Assembly: GCA_015063245.1 (NCBI GenBank)
Contig: SUSV01000002.1
Span: forward strand, 124,001-188,000
From: Thermoplasmata archaeon
GTDB lineage: Archaea > Thermoplasmatota > Thermoplasmata > Methanomassiliicoccales > Methanomethylophilaceae
Direction of reading: 5' to 3'
DNA length: 64,000 bases
The notes beneath the pieces are model-generated. The model had not been told where the DNA came from and did not search any database. It worked only from the letters and a program-made list of their open reading frames with translations. Position 1 is the stretch's first letter. Each line of letters opens with the position of its first letter. Positions 45,691 through 54,482 of the stretch are shown in pieces. The translations under genes and the position numbers were made by a program.

Positions 45691-47166
45691 ATGGGAACAT
45701 CTGCTAGCAAAATTGGAAACTACATAGGACTGCTTTCAGCAGTGCTATTCATCGTAGTGGCGTTCATGATGATCCTCTCCAGGGATGATGATCTGGCAGC
45801 GGGAGAACTCACGGACAACGCCCAGTACGTCCTGATGGGAGCAGGAGCACTGGCAATCATTGCCGGAATCCTGTTGGTCCTGAAGGGCGAGAAGATTATC
45901 GAAAAGATCGCTGCATTGCTCGTAGCAGTGCTGGGAGTCGTAGCTGTCGCAACATACTACATGGCGGACAGCATGGACGAGGAGCCCGTATTCATCATCG
46001 AGGTCCTCGCCATCACCGCGCTCGTTGCAATCCTCTTCACGGTCTTCGCCGAGAAGGTCAGGGGATTCAGGGGACTCATGGACATCGACATCGTCTTTTT
46101 CCTCATCGAGGGAGTCTTCATCGTGCTCATGTTCATGGATCAGAACGTCCGTGTCTGCACAGCAGCATCGGTTCTTGTCATCGGATTCTGGCTCGCAGCA
46201 TCGATCGGTCTTGGAATGACAGCGGTCGCAACCACCAGCACAGTCGAGAACGCTGATTCCGACCGTAAGGATGAGGAGCTCGCCGAGGGATCCGAGGAAG
46301 AAGCATCTGCCGACGAGGCATCCGCAGAGGAGGCCGGAGAGGAGATTGCTGAGGAAGCACCCGTCGAGGAGTCCGCTGAAGAAGAGGCTCCTGTTGAGGA
46401 GGCAGCCGAAGAAGAGACATCCGAAGAAGAGACATCCGAAGACCAGGCAGCCGAGGAAGCACCCGTCGAGGAGGCTCCTGCAGAGGAGAAGCCCGAGGAG
46501 AAGAAGCCCAACAACGACTTCATGTCCAAACTCGTATCTTCGAAGGATGCCAACAACGCAGCCGCAGCCGCCGCAGCCGCCGCAGCTGAAGAAGAGGCTC
46601 CTGTTGAGGAGGCAGCCGAGGAAGCACCCGCTGAGGAACCCGTCGAGGGAGAGATCTCCTTAGATGAGGCCGGTGATGAGACCTTCGAGGAGGCACCTGC
46701 CGCCGGAGAGGACATCGCAGGCGATTCCGCCAACGATGATGCCGTCGCAGCCGTCGCAGCAGGAGCTGCCGCAGGCGTTGTGGTCGGAGCAGCAGTCGCC
46801 GGAGACGACGAGGATGAGGAGGAAGAGGACGAGTACCTCGAGGACACATTCACCGACTACTCACCGGAAGCACTGGTCAGGAGGGCCGCTTGGAACAAGG
46901 GCCTCAGGTGCAGGAGGGACTACGGAGACGACCACATCCCGGTCGCATTCGTCAAGGGTAAGGTCGCGGTCTTCGTCGAGGATCCCGCCACTGCGGACAC
47001 GAGCATCGACTCCAAGCTGGAGGCCGACGGTTGGGTCGTCATCAGGTACGATGAGAATCAGATCACCGATGGACTCGACCAGGGAGCGGAGATCGCCGCA
47101 GCAGTCAAGGCGAACATCCGCGCCATGAAGGCAGCCAAAAAGAAGAAGAAGCCTGCCAAGAAGTGA
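45691..47166 (+). CDS. Six-helix membrane protein with acidic/Ala linker and C-terminal Vsr/DUF559-like domain
   Basis: 491 aa. Residues 1-190 carry about six transmembrane helices. Residues 195-390 are low complexity, dominated by Glu, Ala and Pro with a poly-Ala run. Residues about 393-475 fold differently: EALVRRAAWNKGLRCRRDYG, VAFVKGKVAVFVEDP, then SKLEADGWVVIRYDENQITD. This spacing resembles the Vsr/DUF559 restriction-endonuclease-like fold (R..LG...R, VEvDG, L...GW.VlR). The first catalytic Asp appears lost, so it may bind rather than cut. The protein ends in a Lys-rich tail. Function unknown; the domain call is by eye only. Confidence 0.6.
   Translation: MGTSASKIGNYIGLLSAVLFIVVAFMMILSRDDDLAAGELTDNAQYVLMGAGALAIIAGILLVLKGEKIIEKIAALLVAVLGVVAVATYYMADSMDEEPVFIIEVLAITALVAILFTVFAEKVRGFRGLMDIDIVFFLIEGVFIVLMFMDQNVRVCTAASVLVIGFWLAASIGLGMTAVATTSTVENADSDRKDEELAEGSEEEASADEASAEEAGEEIAEEAPVEESAEEEAPVEEAAEEETSEEETSEDQAAEEAPVEEAPAEEKPEEKKPNNDFMSKLVSSKDANNAAAAAAAAAAEEEAPVEEAAEEAPAEEPVEGEISLDEAGDETFEEAPAAGEDIAGDSANDDAVAAVAAGAAAGVVVGAAVAGDDEDEEEEDEYLEDTFTDYSPEALVRRAAWNKGLRCRRDYGDDHIPVAFVKGKVAVFVEDPATADTSIDSKLEADGWVVIRYDENQITDGLDQGAEIAAAVKANIRAMKAAKKKKKPAKK
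46375..46619 (+). repeat. 35-bp direct repeat within the acidic linker
   Basis: Positions 46375-46409 and 46585-46619 are identical (start GCTGAAGAAGAGGCTCC). A 15-bp unit (GAAGAAGAGACATCC) is also present in tandem near 46415-46444. Copies 210 bp (70 codons) apart stay in frame, so recombination would change linker length without a frameshift. Confidence 0.8.
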
Positions 47167-47176
47167 ACCTTTTAAC

Positions 47177-47198
47177 GACAGGGGCTCAGGCCCCTGTC
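47177..47198 (+). terminator. Terminator hairpin after the membrane protein
   Basis: GACAGGGGC, loop TCAG, GCCCCTGTC: a perfect 9-bp stem 11 bp after the stop. Confidence 0.65.
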
Positions 47199-47291
47199 CA
47201 CAACCCTTTACCCGTCGCATTTCTTCTGTTAATATAAGCAAGCGTGCATCTTAAAATACAAGCAGTCAATGCAGTTGCAGAGGCTGATTAA

Positions 47292-47588
47292 GTGTTCTGT
47301 TCATGCGGCTCGATGATGTTCCCGAAAGACGGAAAGTATGTTTGCAATTCATGCGGCGCCACCAAGGATATCGGTGGCAAGGCCGAGGTTATCAAGACAG
47401 ATTCGAAGGACAAGGAGACCACTGTCATCACTGAGAACGTGGCGACCCTTCCCAAGACCCGTATCCCCTGTCCGGAGTGCGGTCATACCGAGGCATTCTT
47501 CGTCATTAGGCAGACTCGTTCAGCAGATGAACCTGAGACCAGGATCTACCGTTGCTGCAAGTGCAACCACTCCTGGAGAGAGTACTGA
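47292..47588 (+). CDS. tfs: Transcription factor S (TFS)
   Basis: 98 aa; GTG start. The archaeal TFIIS-like factor that makes paused RNA polymerase cleave its RNA. N-terminal zinc ribbon CSCG and CNSC, then the C-terminal ribbon CPEC and CCKC. The acidic cleavage residues are present in TRSADEPETR, so it should be active. It starts the plus-strand run that continues into pcn. Confidence 0.94.
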   Translation: MFCSCGSMMFPKDGKYVCNSCGATKDIGGKAEVIKTDSKDKETTVITENVATLPKTRIPCPECGHTEAFFVIRQTRSADEPETRIYRCCKCNHSWREY

Positions 47589-47597
47589 GGCGGTACC

Positions 47598-48332
47598 GTG
47601 TTCAGCGCAGAGTTGAAATCGGATACCCTGAAGGGACTCGTCAATATCATTTCGACACTCATTGACGAGGTCAAGTTCACAATCACCCCCGAGTGTATGA
47701 CACTCAAAGCTGTAGACGCAGCGCACGTTGCCATGATCGAGATGGAGATCTCGAAAGGAGCATTCGAATCCTATTCAGCCGAGGATACGGAGCTCGGTCT
47801 CGACCTCGATAAGGTCAAAGGGGTCCTCAAGCTCGCCGGAGCCGGCGAGACCATAAAGATGGAGCAGGACGACTCCACCGGTAAGCTCGTGTTCAAAGTA
47901 GGGAACATCACAAGACGCATGAGCCTCATCGATACAACCGGAATGAACGATCCCAAGGTGCCCCAGCTCAACCTCCTGGCGAACATCAAGGTCCCCATCG
48001 AGGAGCTCCAGAAGGGTATCCGTGCGGTCGAGTCCATCTCCGACCACATCACGCTCAAGGCAGGACCGGAGTTCTTCGAGCTGTCATGCGAAGGCGACAC
48101 GGATTCCGTCAGTCTCAAGCTGGATGCCAGCACCGCGAAGATCTCTACAGACACCGACGTGTGCAGCATGTTCCCCCCGGAGTACCTTGCCAACATCATC
48201 AAAGCTATCCCCTCGGGAACACAGGTCAACATCGAGCTCGACAACGACTATCCAGTGAAACTCGTGTTCGCACTGGCAGAGGGTGAGGCGAAGGTCAGCT
48301 ATCTCCTTGCACCCAGGATTGAGAGCGAGTGA
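47598..48332 (+). CDS. pcn: DNA polymerase sliding clamp PCNA
   Basis: 244 aa, GTG start, 9 bp after tfs. A trimeric ring that tethers replication proteins. MFSAELKSDTLKGLVNIISTLIDEVKFTI, VDAAHVAMIEMEI and the C-terminal PVKLVFALAEGEAKVSYLLAPRIE are typical. One copy in this window. Confidence 0.96.
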   Translation: MFSAELKSDTLKGLVNIISTLIDEVKFTITPECMTLKAVDAAHVAMIEMEISKGAFESYSAEDTELGLDLDKVKGVLKLAGAGETIKMEQDDSTGKLVFKVGNITRRMSLIDTTGMNDPKVPQLNLLANIKVPIEELQKGIRAVESISDHITLKAGPEFFELSCEGDTDSVSLKLDASTAKISTDTDVCSMFPPEYLANIIKAIPSGTQVNIELDNDYPVKLVFALAEGEAKVSYLLAPRIESE

Positions 48333-48336
48333 GACG

Positions 48337-49161
48337 ATGGCAACCGCAGCCGAGTTGGAGAACATCGCGAACAAGCTCAGGCTCCACGTCGTCGATATGA
48401 CGTACGAGGCCCGTTCCGGACACCCCGGAGGGTCGTTATCCGCCGCCGACATGATGGCGGCACTTTACTTCGAGGTCATGAAGCACGATCCCAAGAACCC
48501 CGCATGGGCGGACAGGGACAGGTTCGTGCTCTCCAAGGGACATGTTGCGCCCGTCCTCTATGCCGCACTGGCCGAGGCAGGCTACTTCCCGGTCGAGGAT
48601 CTCAAGACACTCAGAAAGATCGATTCCAAGCTCCAGGGGCACCCCGTCCGCGGGAAGGTCCCCGGAGTAGAGATGTCCACCGGTTCGCTCGGGCAGGGCC
48701 TGAGCATGGCATGCGGTATCGCGCTGGCCGGGAAGATGGACGGCAAGGACTACAAGACCATCTGCATGCTCGGCGACGGAGAGCTTCAGGAAGGTCAGAA
48801 CTGGGAGGCCGCGATGTTCGCGCGCCAGAACAAGCTGACCAACCTCATCGCCATCGTAGATCGCAACAGGCTTCAGATCACAGGAGATACCGAGAACGCG
48901 GTCGGGCTGGAGCCCCTCCCGGAGAAATGGAGCGCATTCGGATGGCAGGTCATCATCATCGACGGCCACAACATGCGTCAGATCCTCGAGGCTCTCGACA
49001 AGGCCTACAAGGCCAAGACGAAGCCCACCGTCATCATCATGAAGACCGTCAAGGGCAAGGGCGTATCGTTCATGGAGAACAACCCCGGATTCCACGGAAA
49101 GGCCTGCAACTCAGAGGAGTATGCTCAGGCCGTCTCCGAGCTCAGGGAGGCCATCCAATGA
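48337..49161 (+). CDS. Transketolase, N-terminal subunit
   Basis: 274 aa, ATG 48337. It binds thiamine diphosphate: ARSGHPGGSLSAADMM, SKGHVAPVLYA, STGSLGQGLSMACG and the metal/TPP motif GDGELQEGQNWEA. With the next gene it forms the split transketolase common in archaea and some bacteria, moving two-carbon units between sugar phosphates. Overlaps its partner by 4 bp. Confidence 0.95.
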   Translation: MATAAELENIANKLRLHVVDMTYEARSGHPGGSLSAADMMAALYFEVMKHDPKNPAWADRDRFVLSKGHVAPVLYAALAEAGYFPVEDLKTLRKIDSKLQGHPVRGKVPGVEMSTGSLGQGLSMACGIALAGKMDGKDYKTICMLGDGELQEGQNWEAAMFARQNKLTNLIAIVDRNRLQITGDTENAVGLEPLPEKWSAFGWQVIIIDGHNMRQILEALDKAYKAKTKPTVIIMKTVKGKGVSFMENNPGFHGKACNSEEYAQAVSELREAIQ

Positions 49162-50102
49162 CCGGCGAGAAGCTCGCACAGCGCAACTATTACGGAAAGG
49201 CCCTCGCGGACCTTGCCAGGGAGGATCCCAAGGTAGTCGTCATCGACGCCGACCTCGCCGGATCCACGAAGACATCGGATTTCCAGAAGGTATGTCCCGA
49301 GAGGTTCGTGGAGGTCGGGATCGCCGAACAGAACATGATCGGCATCGCATCCGGGCTGGCGGCATCAGGCAAGACAGTTTTCGCCTCCACCTTCGGGGTC
49401 TTCGCTTCCGGAAGGTGCTGGGAGCAGATAAGGCTCGGAGTGGCATATCCCAAACTCAATGTCAAGGTCGTCGCCACCCACTGCGGTATCAGCGTGGGTG
49501 AGGACGGCGCATCGCATCAGGCGCTAGAGGACATAGCGATAATGCGCGCACTGCCCAACATGGTGGTAGTGGCTCCCGCCGATGCCTACGAGGCATATGC
49601 GGCCACCAAGGCCCTCGCGGAATACGAGGGTCCCGCATACATGAGGATGGGGCGCGCGGACTTCCCGACGATCCTGCCCGAGGATGTGGAGTTCAGGATC
49701 GGCAAAGCGACCGTGCTCTCGGAGGGGACTGATGTGACGATCATCGGCTGCGGACAGATGGTGTCGTTCTGTCTGGATGCGGCCGAGAAGCTCAAGGCCG
49801 AGGGCATCAGCGCCGAGGTCATCAACATGTCCACGATCAAACCAATCGATTCGGAGGCAATCATCGAATCGGTGAAGAAGACCGGATGCTGCGTGACCGC
49901 AGAGGAGCACAGCATCATCGGAGGACTCGGATCGGCAGTCGCGGAGGTGCTCTGCGACAGCGTCTGCGTACCGCTCGAGAGGGTAGGTACGAAGGATACG
50001 TTCGGGGAATCGGGGAAGCCCGACAACCTGATGGTGAAGTACGGACTCACCGCGGCAGACATCTACGATGCTGCCAAGAAATCGATTTCAAGGAAGGGTT
50101 GA
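49158..50102 (+). CDS. Transketolase, C-terminal subunit
   Basis: 314 aa. Pyrimidine-binding and C-terminal domains: the catalytic Glu region in [40 protein letters not shown], and the TPP-helping [17 protein letters not shown]. The start overlaps the N-subunit stop, and transaldolase follows after 2 bp, giving a compact non-oxidative pentose phosphate unit. Confidence 0.95.
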   Translation: MTGEKLAQRNYYGKALADLAREDPKVVVIDADLAGSTKTSDFQKVCPERFVEVGIAEQNMIGIASGLAASGKTVFASTFGVFASGRCWEQIRLGVAYPKLNVKVVATHCGISVGEDGASHQALEDIAIMRALPNMVVVAPADAYEAYAATKALAEYEGPAYMRMGRADFPTILPEDVEFRIGKATVLSEGTDVTIIGCGQMVSFCLDAAEKLKAEGISAEVINMSTIKPIDSEAIIESVKKTGCCVTAEEHSIIGGLGSAVAEVLCDSVCVPLERVGTKDTFGESGKPDNLMVKYGLTAADIYDAAKKSISRKG

Positions 50103-50104
50103 AC

Positions 50105-50752
50105 ATGAAAATCTTCATTGACACAGCGAATCTCGACATGATCAAGGAAATCAACAGCTGGGGAATCCTCGACGGAGTCACCACGAACCCCAGTCTCATC
50201 GCGAAGGAAGGCGTGGACGTCAGGACACGCGTCAGGGAGATCGCAGAGGTCGTCGACGGCCCCATCTCGGCAGAGGCGATGTCCATGACCTGCGACGAGA
50301 TGGTCAAGGAGGGCCGCGAGCTCGCGAAGATCCACCCCAACATCAACGTCAAGCTCCCCATGTGCGTGGAGACCCTCAAGGCCACGAAGATCCTCTCATC
50401 CGAGGGAATCAAGGTCAACGTCACACTCATCTTCTCGCCTCTCCAGGCACTTCTGGCGGCGAAGGCGGGAGCGGCATTCGTATCCCCGTTCATCGGACGT
50501 CTCGACGACATCGGACAGTTCGGAGGGGACCTCGTCTCCCAGATCATGACGATCTTCGAGAACTACGGGTACGAGACCGAGGTCATCGCAGCATCCATCC
50601 GCGGACCCAACCATGTCCTGGAGGCCGCTCTCGATGCATGCGACATCGCAACGATCCCCTACGACACCCTCAAGAAGATGGTCAGCCACCCCAAGACCGA
50701 CGAGGGTATCCAGAAGTTCATCGCGGATTACGAGAAATCCAAGAAGAACTGA
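50105..50752 (+). CDS. tal: Transaldolase (small, fructose-6-phosphate aldolase-like type)
   Basis: 215 aa, start ATG 50105. Of the short TalC/MipB class. The Schiff-base lysine is in NINVKLPMC (about residue 83). [26 protein letters not shown] at the start and [11 protein letters not shown] and [11 protein letters not shown] later are typical. With the transketolase pair it converts pentose to hexose phosphates. Short members can act as transaldolase or as fructose-6-phosphate aldolase; context favours the first. Confidence 0.92.
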   Translation: MKIFIDTANLDMIKEINSWGILDGVTTNPSLIAKEGVDVRTRVREIAEVVDGPISAEAMSMTCDEMVKEGRELAKIHPNINVKLPMCVETLKATKILSSEGIKVNVTLIFSPLQALLAAKAGAAFVSPFIGRLDDIGQFGGDLVSQIMTIFENYGYETEVIAASIRGPNHVLEAALDACDIATIPYDTLKKMVSHPKTDEGIQKFIADYEKSKKN

Positions 50753-50757
50753 AGTCC

Positions 50758-51903
50758 ATGCATGACGTAATCGTGGTAGGCGCAGGTCCTGCGGGATCGC
50801 TGGCGGCAAGGTCGCTGGCTGAGAAGGGGTACGACGTGCTCGTCCTCGAGAACCATTCGGTCCCCGGACTGCCCCAGCACTGCACAGGCCTGATCTCGGA
50901 GGAGACCATCGCGATGTCCGGCGTCAAGCCGAACATCATCAACACGCTCTACGGTGCCGAGTTCGTCTTCCCCAACGGGAAATCCTTCACGGTCCGTTCG
51001 GAGAAGCCGAAGGGCTACATAGTCGACCGTGCGGACCTGGACAGGAAGATGGCCGACGCCGCCAAGCAGGCGGGCGCGGTATTCTCGTTCTCGGACAGGT
51101 ACGTCTCCCATACGATCAAGGATGCGGTCTTCGTCGATACCGAGAACGCCACCTACAAATCCAAGGCGATAATCGGCGCCGACGGTGTCAATTCGGTCGT
51201 CTCCATGACGATGGGCGAGAACAGGCCCAAGGAGTACGTCCGTGGCATCCAGGCGGATGTCGATATGAGGATGGATAACCAGGACGTGTTCAAGGTGTTC
51301 GTTGGCAACACCGTCGCACCCGGCTTCTTCGCTTGGCAGATCCCCTGCGGAGACTTCACACGCATAGGGCTGTGCATCTCCGGAGCAACGGAATCCCCCT
51401 CGGAGTACCTCTCGCAGAGGCTCATCGAAATGGGGGTCCACGACAAGGTGCTGAAGGTCTATTCCGGGAAGATCCCTCTGGGAGGCCGCCCGTTCGTCTG
51501 CGGGGACAGATGCATGCTCATCGGAGATGCGGCGGGACATGTCAAACCGCTGTCCGGCGGAGGCCTGTACCCTGCATTCAGGGCGAACAGCCATCTCGTG
51601 AAGGTGCTGTCATCGTGTCTCGACGCAAACACCCTCACATCCAAGGATCTCACGGAATACTCCAAGCTCTGCAACGCCGATTTCGGCAAGGAGCTGGATC
51701 TGGCATACATGGCCAGGAAGAAGTTCAAGAGGATGACGGACAACGATCTCAACAAGGGTTACGACTATGTCATGAAGAACAACCTCGTGCCCGTCCTCAA
51801 CGATATGGAGATCGACCATCCGACAGAGGTCGTCAAGAAGGTGCTGAAGCGCCCCAAGGCGCTTATCAAGGCAGTGCCGCTGTATCTGAGGACCCTCAGA
51901 TGA
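50758..51903 (+). CDS. Geranylgeranyl reductase-family FAD oxidoreductase
   Basis: 381 aa. The dinucleotide fold VIVVGAGPAGSLAARSLAEKG at the N terminus, IVDRADLDRKMADAA, the second FAD motif CMLIGDAAGHVKPLSGGGL. It resembles archaeal geranylgeranyl reductases that saturate the isoprenoid chains of membrane lipids. Archaea often have several paralogues with other substrates, so the exact role is uncertain. It follows transaldolase by 5 bp and overlaps the next gene by 4 bp. Confidence 0.85.
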   Translation: MHDVIVVGAGPAGSLAARSLAEKGYDVLVLENHSVPGLPQHCTGLISEETIAMSGVKPNIINTLYGAEFVFPNGKSFTVRSEKPKGYIVDRADLDRKMADAAKQAGAVFSFSDRYVSHTIKDAVFVDTENATYKSKAIIGADGVNSVVSMTMGENRPKEYVRGIQADVDMRMDNQDVFKVFVGNTVAPGFFAWQIPCGDFTRIGLCISGATESPSEYLSQRLIEMGVHDKVLKVYSGKIPLGGRPFVCGDRCMLIGDAAGHVKPLSGGGLYPAFRANSHLVKVLSSCLDANTLTSKDLTEYSKLCNADFGKELDLAYMARKKFKRMTDNDLNKGYDYVMKNNLVPVLNDMEIDHPTEVVKKVLKRPKALIKAVPLYLRTLR

Positions 51904-52946
51904 AGAGAGTGACCTTCGCAAGGATCCCCTCCGAGGAGGCGGGACCTGCGATAAGGGACCTGATGTCCAGGGATTTCGTGGACCTGCATGCCAAGATCGG
52001 CAAGGATGATGTTTTCCGTTACGTTCCTATCCTGCCGGAGCATGTGGACGATGTCCGCGCTATGGGGCTCGAGACCATGGAGGGCGACGCCCATACACTG
52101 GACCGCCGCAGCCCTCAGGAGAAGATACACGATATCCTGTCATCATACCCGGAGCTCGACGGCATTGTGCCCGAGAAATGGGAGTATGTGGGCGACATCG
52201 TGATCGTCAGGATGGATCCCGGGTGCCAGCCGTACAAGGAACTGATAGGCAGGACATATGCGGAGGTGCTGGGAGCAAAGACCGTCTGCGCGGACGTCAG
52301 AGGCGTCTCAGGCGAGTTCAGGCAGCCGAGTATGGAGATCATCTACGGGACGGAGACGGAGTCGGTACGTCTGGAGAACGGCATCAGGTACGGGTTCGAT
52401 GTGACCAAGGTCATGTTCGCGTCGGGCAACACCGATGAGAGGATGCGCATGAGGCAGCTGGACTGCACGGGCGAGACCGTGGTCGACATGTTCGCAGGTA
52501 TAGGCTACTTCACTCTCCCTATTGCGAAATATTCAGGTGCCAGACGTGTCTTCGCCTGCGAGAAGAATCCTGAATCCTACGAGTTCCTGTGCCGCAACGT
52601 CATCGATAACGAGCTGTCGGATGTGGTGATCCCTATACTGTCCGATAACAGGAACCTTCTGGGGAAGCACTTCGCCGACCGCATACTCATGGGCTACGTC
52701 CAGACGACATCGGAATTCGTCCCGAAGGCCCTGTCGATGATACGCCCCGGCGGGATAATCCACTATCATGATACGTTCTACGTCCATGAGTACATGGACA
52801 GAATCAGATCGGTCTTCGACGCGAACTGCGGAGAGGACGGTTATGAGATCCTCAGGGTGCACGAGGTGAAGTCATACGCGCCTTCGGTGTCCCACTATGT
52901 CGCCGATATCCGTATCAGACCTTCTCCCCTGAACCCGATGCAGTGA
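51900..52946 (+). CDS. taw2: Trm5/Tyw2-family enzyme, probably Taw2 (wyosine pathway)
   Basis: 348 aa. An N-terminal D1-D2 region (residues 1-165) and a Rossmann domain with VVDMFAGIGYFTLPIAKYSG and ACEKNPESYEFLCRN. Where Trm5 methyltransferases have NLP, this protein reads MGYVQTTSEF, then GGIIHYHDTF, which matches the Tyw2/Taw2 aminocarboxypropyl transferases that modify G37 of tRNA-Phe. Trm5 activity cannot be excluded. The 3' end overlaps the convergent 501-aa gene by 32 bp. Confidence 0.82.
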   Translation: MKRVTFARIPSEEAGPAIRDLMSRDFVDLHAKIGKDDVFRYVPILPEHVDDVRAMGLETMEGDAHTLDRRSPQEKIHDILSSYPELDGIVPEKWEYVGDIVIVRMDPGCQPYKELIGRTYAEVLGAKTVCADVRGVSGEFRQPSMEIIYGTETESVRLENGIRYGFDVTKVMFASGNTDERMRMRQLDCTGETVVDMFAGIGYFTLPIAKYSGARRVFACEKNPESYEFLCRNVIDNELSDVVIPILSDNRNLLGKHFADRILMGYVQTTSEFVPKALSMIRPGGIIHYHDTFYVHEYMDRIRSVFDANCGEDGYEILRVHEVKSYAPSVSHYVADIRIRPSPLNPMQ

Positions 52947-54420
52947 GCAGCGTGTTCATGGTCTCGCGGTACCTGTCGCCGTTGGCAGACACAACCGCTT
53001 TTGCAAAAGGTGCCAGATAGTCTGCGAGATCCTTCTCCTCCTTGCTGAGCTTGATGGGTATCTCGGTGCATCCGAGCCCGATGAAGAAAGACGATGCGAG
53101 GCTGCGCGATCTGTTGTTCTTGAGGCTCGTGTTCTGAACGGTCTTGGTCAGCATCTCAATTCCGCCCACTTTGGCCGCTTTGGCGAGGGTATCAGCTATG
53201 ACGGTGATGGGGCCGGGCTTGCTGAACACAGGCAGCGAATCAACCACGGATGCCGATATGAAAATCGTGTGGGCTGCTTCAAGCGCCTGAAGGGGCTGTG
53301 CTTTGGACTGGTCCCCGACCTTGTTCGATGTGATCTCGTCGGTGTATGCGGCGATGATGCCTTTCCAGTCATCCTCCCAGATTGCCGAGAGGATATCAGT
53401 GTCCTTGCCGTTCTTGATGATGATCGTCCTGGGGTTGGCCGAGAGGAAGTCCTTCAGGAGGGCCTTGATCTTCTCATCACCGCTGACGTCCGCTATGAAC
53501 GCATCCAGAGAAGAACCGTAGTTCTTGGTCCCGATGATGTATGTCGCGGTCGCATTTCCCCTGAGGTCGCCGAGCTTGGAGCGCTTGACCTCCCCTATGA
53601 GAGTGGAGTCGGTGACCTTTCCGATCATGTATTCCTTCAGCTTGGTGTCGGTGATCTCCACGGTATCGCTCTCGCCCTCTGCGTGGTACTTGTGCCTCAC
53701 ACGGACAGAGAAATCGCCGAGGGGGTCGTTGCAGCATATCCTGGACACCAGGAACTGGAGCGTCGATACGGGTTTGGCGCACTGCTCGCATATCCTGACG
53801 GTCTCACCGAGCGATTTGACCTCGATCTCCAGCACGGCGGAGGCGTCATGTCCGCATTCGACGGCATCCTCGGGGAACTCGTACGGGGTCTCCCAGAATG
53901 CATCGTAGAGGTAGTCCTCAGGCATGTTGAACTTGTCCGAGCAGACCAGCGTGTCCTCGAAGGAGTACAGGTAGAGCCCGTTCTTCTTGATGAACTGGTT
54001 GTAGAGGAGCAGCCTGATCCTGGGGTCGGTGTAGTACTGGCAGCCGATCAGCTTGTCGGCGCCGACGCTTCCCCTGACCGCATAGGAGACCACCTCTCCG
54101 CCCAGATTGGCGCTCGCAAGGAGAGGCACGGATCCAGCCGCAGCCAATGAGATGGTGCCGGCGTAGGCCTTGGTGATGTCGTCGTTGAACATCTTCCCTG
54201 CTTCCTTCACCAATGCATCGGGGTTGTTGCGGATCTTCTGCAGGGAGTCGATGCTCTTGAACACCTTGTCGAAGGCGCATTTCCTGCAGTTTCCGGCGCA
54301 TTGTGGTCTCAGAAGGCCCGGGTTGTCGGCGAGATTCCTGGAGCGCTCCAGAAGATCGTCTTCCAATTTCTTGGAGGTGTGTTTCACTCCTCTCATTCTC
54401 ACGCGCTTCTTGCCGGGCAT
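52915..54420 (-). CDS. Uncharacterised 501-aa protein with cysteine clusters
   Basis: I do not recognise a family. The N terminus is basic (MPGKKRVRMRGVKHTSKK) and followed by CAGNCRKCAF; further cysteines occur in CGHD, CEQCAK and RICCNDP, suggesting up to two zinc or Fe-S sites. A hydrophobic Ala/Gly stretch (ITKAYAGTISLAAAGSVPLLAS) may be buried rather than a membrane segment. Predicted soluble. A strong TATA lies 25-35 bp upstream and the gene is monocistronic. Its 3' end overlaps the Taw2-like gene. It looks like a conserved lineage-specific protein, possibly nucleic-acid binding. Confidence 0.55.
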   Translation of the reverse strand: MPGKKRVRMRGVKHTSKKLEDDLLERSRNLADNPGLLRPQCAGNCRKCAFDKVFKSIDSLQKIRNNPDALVKEAGKMFNDDITKAYAGTISLAAAGSVPLLASANLGGEVVSYAVRGSVGADKLIGCQYYTDPRIRLLLYNQFIKKNGLYLYSFEDTLVCSDKFNMPEDYLYDAFWETPYEFPEDAVECGHDASAVLEIEVKSLGETVRICEQCAKPVSTLQFLVSRICCNDPLGDFSVRVRHKYHAEGESDTVEITDTKLKEYMIGKVTDSTLIGEVKRSKLGDLRGNATATYIIGTKNYGSSLDAFIADVSGDEKIKALLKDFLSANPRTIIIKNGKDTDILSAIWEDDWKGIIAAYTDEITSNKVGDQSKAQPLQALEAAHTIFISASVVDSLPVFSKPGPITVIADTLAKAAKVGGIEMLTKTVQNTSLKNNRSRSLASSFFIGLGCTEIPIKLSKEEKDLADYLAPFAKAVVSANGDRYRETMNTLLTASGSGEKV

Positions 54421-54442
54421 AGTCCAACGATTGCACTCGTTT

Positions 54443-54457
54443 TACTTATACTTATAA
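54443..54457 (-). promoter_or_regulatory. TATA box of the 501-aa gene
   Basis: Minus-strand TTATAAGTATAAG-like element 23-37 bp before the ATG at 54420; leaderless spacing. Confidence 0.5.
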
Positions 54458-54482
54458 TGGGGAAGGTCAGGCAAGTAGTGCT

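Noticed and set aside
46550-46600. Repeated GCAGCCGCC units as a possible CRISPR or satellite
   Set aside because: They are codons of a poly-alanine linker; no spacer pattern. No CRISPR array was found anywhere in the window.
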